Under the pieces are notes generated by a model, which was given only the letters and a program-made list of their open reading frames with translations, was not told where the DNA came from and searched no databases. Shown piece by piece: positions 6,105 to 9,879 of a DNA stretch of 9,879 nucleotides (its first letter is position 1; every line of letters begins with the position of its first letter). Made by a program: the position numbers and the translations under genes. The DNA comes from Bacteroidota bacterium (GTDB lineage Bacteria; Bacteroidota; Ignavibacteria; UBA10030). The stretch spans positions 12,589-22,467 of the forward strand of contig DOWV01000127.1 in the NCBI GenBank assembly GCA_003519375.1. Direction: 5' to 3'.

Positions 6105-7265
6105 ATGAAAAACCGAAAGCTTCTGATGATCCCCGGCCCCGTCGAGTTTACGCCTGCAGTGCTGCGAGCAATGGGAATGCCGACGACGAGCCACGTCGCA
6201 GCCAATTTCATCGAGATCTACGGCCAGGTACTCGAAGATATGCGGAGAGTGTTCGTGTCGCCGTCGGGACAACCCTTCGTTGTCCCGGGCACCGGCACAC
6301 TGGCGATGGAGATGGCCGCTGCGAATGTCGTCGAGGCCGGCGACAAAGCGCTCGTTGTCAATACCGGTTATTTCAGCGACCGGTTTGCGAAGATCCTGGA
6401 ACGGCACGGAGCGATAGTGACGCATTGCCATGCGAAGGTTGTCGGCGATGCTCCGCCGATCCATGAAGTGGAAGCGGCCCTCGAGGCAATCCGGCCGAAG
6501 GTTATGACGATCACGCATGTCGACACCTCCACGGGAGTTGCTGCGAATGTCAGGGAGCTTGCCGCTCTGGGGCGGAAGTACCACGCACTTGTGATCGTCG
6601 ACGGAGTTTGTGCAACGGCGGGGGAGGAGATGAGGCAGGAGGATTGGGGAATTGATATGGCTCTGACGGCTTCGCAAAAAGCGATCGGCGTGCCGCCGGG
6701 CCTTGCGTTGGTGGTGGCGGGTCCGCGGGCCATGGACGCATTCCGCAAACGCTCTCGCCCGGTGGGAAGCGTCTATTCCGACTGGACTGAATGGCTCCCG
6801 ATCATGCAGGCATACGAAGGCCGTAAGCCCGGCTACTTCGCAACGCCGGCGGTCAATCTGATCTGGGCACTGAATGTCAGCCTCAAGGAGATACTGGTGG
6901 AAGGCATGGACGCACGCTTCGCCCGGCACCGCTCATTGAGCGCCGCATTCAAAGCCGGCATCGAAGCGATCGGACTCCGTCAACTACCGGTCCGCCCGGA
7001 TGTGCAAGCTTCAACACTGACTGCAATCTACTACCCGGATGGAGTGGATAAGAACCTGGTCAAACTTGTCGATGACGCCGGAGTCCTAATCGCCGGAGGT
7101 TTACATCCTGCGTTGCGCGAGAAGTATTTCAGAGTGGGTCACATGGGCGCCGTCACCGCTGGTGATATCGTCGCTACAGTCGCAGCGATAGAATCAGCGT
7201 TGGTCAAAGCTGGATACAGATTCGAAAAGGGTGCCGGAGTCGCCGCCGTGCAGCGGTCCCTGTAG
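6105..7265 (+). CDS. Class V PLP aminotransferase, alanine-glyoxylate/serine-pyruvate type
   Basis: This is a cytoplasmic pyridoxal-phosphate enzyme of fold type I, class V, 386 residues, the usual length. It would move an amino group from alanine or serine to glyoxylate or another 2-oxo acid. Visible family marks are MIPGPVEFTP at 8-17, the cofactor loop PGTGT at 61-65, HVDTSTGV at 138-145, Asp166 in IVDGVCA (pairs with the pyridine nitrogen), the Schiff-base Lys192 in TASQKAIGVPPGLA, and YFRVGHMG at 341-348 with Arg343 placed to bind the substrate carboxylate. AAGGA lies six bases before the ATG. No glycine, serine or glyoxylate pathway gene is adjacent, so the true substrate cannot be read from context. 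A serine-glyoxylate, alanine-glyoxylate or aminoethylphosphonate-type activity are all possible. The gene converges with the minus-strand operon, only 20 bases between stops. Confidence 0.88.
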   Translation: MKNRKLLMIPGPVEFTPAVLRAMGMPTTSHVAANFIEIYGQVLEDMRRVFVSPSGQPFVVPGTGTLAMEMAAANVVEAGDKALVVNTGYFSDRFAKILERHGAIVTHCHAKVVGDAPPIHEVEAALEAIRPKVMTITHVDTSTGVAANVRELAALGRKYHALVIVDGVCATAGEEMRQEDWGIDMALTASQKAIGVPPGLALVVAGPRAMDAFRKRSRPVGSVYSDWTEWLPIMQAYEGRKPGYFATPAVNLIWALNVSLKEILVEGMDARFARHRSLSAAFKAGIEAIGLRQLPVRPDVQASTLTAIYYPDGVDKNLVKLVDDAGVLIAGGLHPALREKYFRVGHMGAVTAGDIVATVAAIESALVKAGYRFEKGAGVAAVQRSL

Positions 7266-7266
7266 T

Positions 7267-7282
7267 TCGAAATTTATTTCGA
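7267..7282. terminator. Weak AT-rich hairpin between convergent genes
   Basis: TCGAAA and TTTCGA pair around a TTTA loop directly after the aminotransferase stop codon and just before the end of the opposite gene. It has no clear T-run on either strand, so termination in either direction is only a possibility. Confidence 0.3.
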
Positions 7283-7285
7283 CAA

Positions 7286-7807
7286 CTAGTGCACCGCCGA
7301 GTGCACCGCCGCATCGCGCCGTCCCAAAAGAACAATATAGAAGAGGAATATGAGGAGGCTTGGAAACTCCTCCACCTGCAGCGCCCTCCGGTTCATCTTC
7401 ACATCCACGAAGTGCTTAAAGAAGCCCCGGCTCTTCAGCTCGAACAGGGATTCTCCGCCCTCGGTAATAAGCTCGTGCGCCTGGCCCCAGAAGTCGTTTC
7501 GAATCGTTAGTGTTTCACCCCCCTCCAGCTGGATACAGCCGCCCGATTTGAACGCTTTTCTCGTGAAGCTTGCCAGAGGAGTCTGGGATTCGATTCTTCG
7601 GATCGTGATTTTGGTATCGAAAACGCCGGACCGCTCGAGGGCCCAGCTTCCGTCACCGCTCTCGGCCGTGGCGTTTGAGCTGAGCATCTTCGGAAACTGC
7701 AGGGTGGCGACAAGATCGTTGCCGAAACGAAGCTCATAGCTCATTCGCAGTCCTTTGAGCTGGCTCCAGGTAAGTGTGTGATCGACGAGTCCTTTAATGG
7801 ATTTCAT
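7286..7807 (-). CDS. Unknown beta-rich protein with C-terminal membrane segment (paralog B)
   Basis: I cannot name a family with confidence. The 173 residues are rich in predicted short beta strands from about 23 to 143 (YELRFGNDLVATLQF, GSWALERSG, TKITIRR). Then comes a probable membrane helix at about 149-162 (FPSLLIFLFYIVLLG) and an Arg-rich end. It is a paralog of the upstream neighbour. Shared landmarks are YE[LI]R at 24-27, a G-[DE]-G-[SA]-W motif at 51-55, a GG-x-[IL]-x(4)-G core and DFW at 105-107. The pattern recalls tubby/LURP-one beta-barrels, some of which bind membrane lipids, but that is inference. AAGGA (7821-7817) lies nine bases before the ATG. The C-terminus is encoded by a perfect 12-base tandem repeat (AVHSAVH). 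It is last in the operon, 46 bases after paralog A. Confidence 0.75.
   Translation of the reverse strand: MKSIKGLVDHTLTWSQLKGLRMSYELRFGNDLVATLQFPKMLSSNATAESGDGSWALERSGVFDTKITIRRIESQTPLASFTRKAFKSGGCIQLEGGETLTIRNDFWGQAHELITEGGESLFELKSRGFFKHFVDVKMNRRALQVEEFPSLLIFLFYIVLLGRRDAAVHSAVH
7288..7311 (-). repeat. Perfect 12-base tandem repeat at the 3' end of paralog B
   Basis: AGTGCACCGCCG (plus strand) occurs twice back to back, at 7288-7299 and 7300-7311. On the minus strand it encodes AVHS then AVH and the first bases of the stop codon. The unit is a multiple of three, so gain or loss of a copy would change the tail by four residues without a frameshift. Confidence 0.9.
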
Positions 7808-7853
7808 GGCCTCTGGTCCTTAAAACGAGTGTGCCGTGGCTGAAGGTCCGGCG

Positions 7854-8399
7854 TTAGAGATATCCTACAATGAGGCTCCAGCCGAGCATCAGGAGCCACG
7901 AGAGTTCAGGGAGTTTTCTGCCGCCCTCCAGGACATCAATCTCGGCGGAGGGTCTGAACATACCGTGAAATCGGAAGCGAACCACGGGATCGCCTGATGG
8001 CGTCTGGAACTCAGCGCACCCCCTCCAGAAATCCGACGAGAAAATGAGCACGCGTCCGTCGGGGAATCGCAAAATCCCCCCTTGATCCGAAAAACCCAAA
8101 TCGACAGTCGCGACATCGCGCAGCGGATGCTGTGACCGCACGACAAGAGAACGCTCCACGGGTTCGAAGAACCACGCGCCCTCCCCGGTCGTCGCACTCA
8201 CAGTCGGGCGGAAGAGCCCGCTCAGTTGCACGGTAGCGATGCATCGGTCCCCGGTGCGGATCTCATAGCGGCTGTCGAGAATACCTGTCTTCACACAGGA
8301 GAAATCACCGGAGAAGCGCACCGGAGTGCTGCGGTGAGCCTGCGGTGATAAGAGCTCAAGATGTGGGAGGCGGTGAGCCTCGATTCGCTCTGCAATCAT
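7854..8399 (-). CDS. Unknown beta-rich protein with C-terminal membrane segment (paralog A)
   Basis: This 181-residue protein is of unknown function and related to its downstream neighbour. The two align over most of their length: YEIRTGDRCIATVQL at 45-59 against YELRFGNDLVATLQF; GEGAW at 72-76 against GDGSW; GGILRFPDGR at 107-116; SDFW at 122-125 against NDFW. Both end in a hydrophobic segment, here LSWLLMLGWSLIVGYL at 166-181, which runs to the last residue and would anchor the chain with almost no tail. The N-terminal 44 residues have no match in the paralog. The ATG follows directly after the TAA of the PH-like gene (TAAATG) and has no visible Shine-Dalgarno sequence, so translation is probably coupled to that gene. 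A tubby/LURP-one-like beta-barrel is my best guess at the fold, unproven. Confidence 0.75.
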   Translation of the reverse strand: MIAERIEAHRLPHLELLSPQAHRSTPVRFSGDFSCVKTGILDSRYEIRTGDRCIATVQLSGLFRPTVSATTGEGAWFFEPVERSLVVRSQHPLRDVATVDLGFSDQGGILRFPDGRVLIFSSDFWRGCAEFQTPSGDPVVRFRFHGMFRPSAEIDVLEGGRKLPELSWLLMLGWSLIVGYL

Positions 8400-8846
8400 T
8401 TATCGATGTGTGATCGTACGAATTGCGCGGGTCACGGCGCCGGCTAAACCTTCCGCGTCGTCGGTTCCAACCTGAATCGCTTTCCCGTTTTTCAGGTCCA
8501 GCGTCACGGCTGCGAGACCGGAGACGCAGTACAGCCAGCCGCGTGGCGTATACCGGAGCCCCCATCCGTAGTACCACGGAAAAGAGCTCACGACGCAGGA
8601 CTTAATGTCGGAAACGGCAAAACTCTTCCTGATCAGGCCGACGCCAAACCGGAAAGAAAACTCCTCGGCAGAGACCTCCACCGTGAGAGTGCCGAAAAGG
8701 AAGAAGACAAGCAGGAGGGCGGCGCATACTCCAACTGCCAGCCCAGTGAGTCCGATGGTGAGCGTCAGTATCAGGAGAATGGCGGTGACGATCCCCAACA
8801 CCGCGAGAATAACGTAACCGATTTGTGTATGTCTATAGATGTCCAT
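8400..8846 (-). CDS. Two-helix membrane protein with C-terminal PH-like domain
   Basis: Two hydrophobic helices at about 9-30 and 33-52 are followed by a soluble, beta-rich domain of roughly 90 residues. This is the layout of bacterial PH-domain membrane proteins. The stretch WYYGWGLRYTPRGWLYCVSG at about 91-110 is the most distinctive part and resembles a motif I associate with this kind of small protein (GWG-I-R ... GWLYNVSG). Near the end comes a GK-x-I-x-[IV]-GT-[DN] pattern at about 121-129. I chose the ATG at 8846 (148 residues) because AGAAGGG ends nine bases before it. The ATG at 8855 directly abuts that sequence with no spacer and would add three residues. The stop codon touches the start of the next gene. 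The role is unknown; a membrane-surface binding function is inferred from the fold. Confidence 0.78.
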   Translation of the reverse strand: MDIYRHTQIGYVILAVLGIVTAILLILTLTIGLTGLAVGVCAALLLVFFLFGTLTVEVSAEEFSFRFGVGLIRKSFAVSDIKSCVVSSFPWYYGWGLRYTPRGWLYCVSGLAAVTLDLKNGKAIQVGTDDAEGLAGAVTRAIRTITHR

Positions 8847-8855
8847 GTCAGGCAT

Positions 8856-8862
8856 CCCTTCT
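8856..8862 (-). promoter_or_regulatory. Ribosome binding site deciding the PH-like protein start
   Basis: On the minus strand AGAAGGG ends directly at the ATG at 8855 but nine bases before the next in-frame ATG at 8846. The spacing favours the second ATG as the start. Confidence 0.55.
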
Positions 8863-8893
8863 GCTGTCAGCGTTCAAGAAGGAGCGGGCAGAT

Positions 8894-9085
8894 CTAGGAT
8901 GTTGCGGTATCGTCCTCTGCGGACTCGTTGTTTTCCACTTTGAGCCTTCCGGCCTTGCGTACCGCATCCGTAAGGAGAAACTCGATCTGCGCGTTGACGC
9001 TGCGCAGATCGTGTGCCGCCCACTTCTCGAGCGAAGCATAAATGCTCTCATCCAGCCGGAGCAGATATTTTTTCTTCTCGCTCAT
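8894..9085 (-). CDS. Small ribbon-helix-helix (Arc-like) DNA-binding protein
   Basis: This 63-residue protein shows the Arc/MetJ fold pattern: a positively charged start and short strand (KKKYLLRLD, 4-12), helix A (ESIYASLEKWAAH, 13-25), a turn, helix B (SVNAQIEFLLTDAVRKAG, 29-46), and an acidic, probably disordered tail. The strand residues Leu/Arg facing DNA and the RSVNAQIEFLL helix are typical of this kind. Such proteins bind operators as dimers. Its ATG overlaps the TGA of the SPFH gene by four bases (ATGA), so translation is probably coupled. HicB- or Arc-type genes beside SPFH genes of this type are a pairing I recall from other bacteria, which argues against a toxin-antitoxin reading since no toxin gene is present. 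It may repress its own operon; the operon's promoter lies outside the window. Confidence 0.85.
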   Translation of the reverse strand: MSEKKKYLLRLDESIYASLEKWAAHDLRSVNAQIEFLLTDAVRKAGRLKVENNESAEDDTATS

Positions 9086-9879
9086 TGGTACAATGTGCCC
9101 GTGTTGATCACCGGCTGTGCCTGTGACTCGGAAACCAGCGCAACCATCAGGTTATTCACCATCGTCGCTTTCTTCTCCTGATCAAGCTCCACGATCTTCC
9201 TTTCGCTCAGCATGTGAAGAGCCTGATCGACCATACCGACAGCTCCTTCAACGATTTTCCTGCGGGCTGCTATGACAGCTTCTGCCTGCTGACGCCGGAG
9301 CATCGTCTGCGCGATCTCGGGGGAGTAGGCCAGATGACTAATGCGCGCGTCCCGAACCTCGACACCTGCAATCTCGAGCCGGGCCTGAACCTGGTGCTGC
9401 ATGCGCTCGGCAATCTCTTGCGGCCTCGCGCGCAGCGAAGGAACGTTGTCATCCGCCGCGTCGTACGGATATTCAGATGCCAGTGCCCGGATAGCTGTCT
9501 CGCTCTGGATGGCAACGAAGTTCTCGTAGTGATCCACGTCGAACAGCGCCCGTGCGGAATCGATAACGTGCCATACGACCACGGCCGCAATCTCGACAGG
9601 ATTCCCCTGGAGATCGTTCACCTTGATCTTCTCACTGTTGAAGTTCCTGATTCTCAGCGAGACGTGTCTCTTTACGGCAAACGGGTTCGCATACCAGAAT
9701 CCCGCCTCGCGAACCGATCCGATGTACTTTCCGAACAGGACAAGGACCCTCGCCTCGTTCGGCTGGACGACGAAAAGACCCGCGGGAAAAATCATCGTCA
9801 CGATGGCGAGCGGTATCTCGAGCCAGAGATACACCGGGAGCCGGTTCTCAGCCATGTAGTAGATCAAATACGCGTTCGC
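9082..9879 (-). CDS. SPFH/band-7 domain membrane protein (5' end beyond window)
   Basis: This is a stomatin/prohibitin/flotillin-type scaffold protein that forms oligomers at the membrane. Counting from a TTG at 9867, a hydrophobic segment at about 11-34 (PVYLWLEIPLAIVTMIFPAG) precedes the SPFH domain, which opens with FVVQPNEARVLVLFGKYIGS and continues through NFNSEKIKVNDLQGNPVEI, YENFVAIQSETAIR and VEVRDARISHLAYSPEIAQT. A helical, coiled-coil-like part follows (LRRQQAEAVIAARRKIVEGA) and the family-type end QPVINTGTLYQ. The frame remains open to the last base of the window (reading ANAYLIYYMAENR). Relatives usually have a first hydrophobic segment near this point, so the real start probably lies outside. 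An ATG at 9855 is the best internal alternative. It is the first visible gene of the minus-strand operon. Confidence 0.9.
   Translation of the reverse strand, partial: ANAYLIYYMAENRLPVYLWLEIPLAIVTMIFPAGLFVVQPNEARVLVLFGKYIGSVREAGFWYANPFAVKRHVSLRIRNFNSEKIKVNDLQGNPVEIAAVVVWHVIDSARALFDVDHYENFVAIQSETAIRALASEYPYDAADDNVPSLRARPQEIAERMQHQVQARLEIAGVEVRDARISHLAYSPEIAQTMLRRQQAEAVIAARRKIVEGAVGMVDQALHMLSERKIVELDQEKKATMVNNLMVALVSESQAQPVINTGTLYQ

Noticed and set aside
6015..6929. 304-residue minus-strand frame opposite the aminotransferase
   Set aside because: Its length comes from the GC-rich coding bias of the opposite strand. The aminotransferase frame has the full set of PLP motifs, and the shadow product is His/Arg/Asp-rich without a recognisable fold.
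8894..9085. Toxin-antitoxin module involving the RHH protein
   Set aside because: No toxin-like gene (HicA, RelE, MazF or PIN type) is adjacent; the coupled gene is an SPFH membrane protein.
8825..9181. 118-residue plus-strand frame opposite the RHH and PH-like genes
   Set aside because: It is antisense to the RHH gene, which has a clear fold pattern and an ATGA overlap with the SPFH gene. The product shows no motif.

Overview
The window looks like a chromosomal segment from a fairly GC-rich member of the Bacteroidota/Ignavibacteriota side of the FCB group. Three things point there: a promoter of the Bacteroidota type (TTG, 17 bases, TAAGTTTG) in front of the thioredoxin gene; a thioredoxin N-terminus of the type usual in that group; and weak, variable Shine-Dalgarno sequences. 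This placement is inference; no rRNA or other phylogenetic marker lies in the window.

Left part (1-5663, plus strand). A possible leftward gene starts at the left edge, followed by a short degenerate repeat tract. Next come two closely spaced exported zinc peptidases (M28, then M1, 12 bases apart), a stand-alone thioredoxin with its own promoter and a strong terminator, and an exported class C beta-lactamase-type serine hydrolase with a C-terminal TPR region. The peptidases and hydrolase would act outside the cytoplasm; the thioredoxin is cytoplasmic.

Middle (5664-7265). A 441-base intergenic region holds a terminator and small palindromes with a constant GTCA loop and variable, compensated stems. 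The 10-mer TCCGTCAGGA occurs three times in the window, always between genes and in the same orientation, and a longer-stem version occurs once. A class V PLP aminotransferase of the alanine-glyoxylate/serine-pyruvate type follows, facing the right-hand operon.

Right part (7286-9879, minus strand). A compact operon reads leftward: SPFH/band-7 membrane protein (runs off the window), small ribbon-helix-helix regulator (4-base ATGA overlap), two-helix membrane protein with a PH-like domain, and two paralogous, probably membrane-anchored beta-rich proteins of unknown function. The first paralog begins directly after the stop codon of the PH-like gene. This five-gene cassette is the best candidate here for an undescribed system. 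My working idea is a membrane-associated module under its own small DNA-binding regulator, with lipid- or membrane-surface-binding beta domains organised by the SPFH scaffold. That function is inferred from gene order and sequence texture only.
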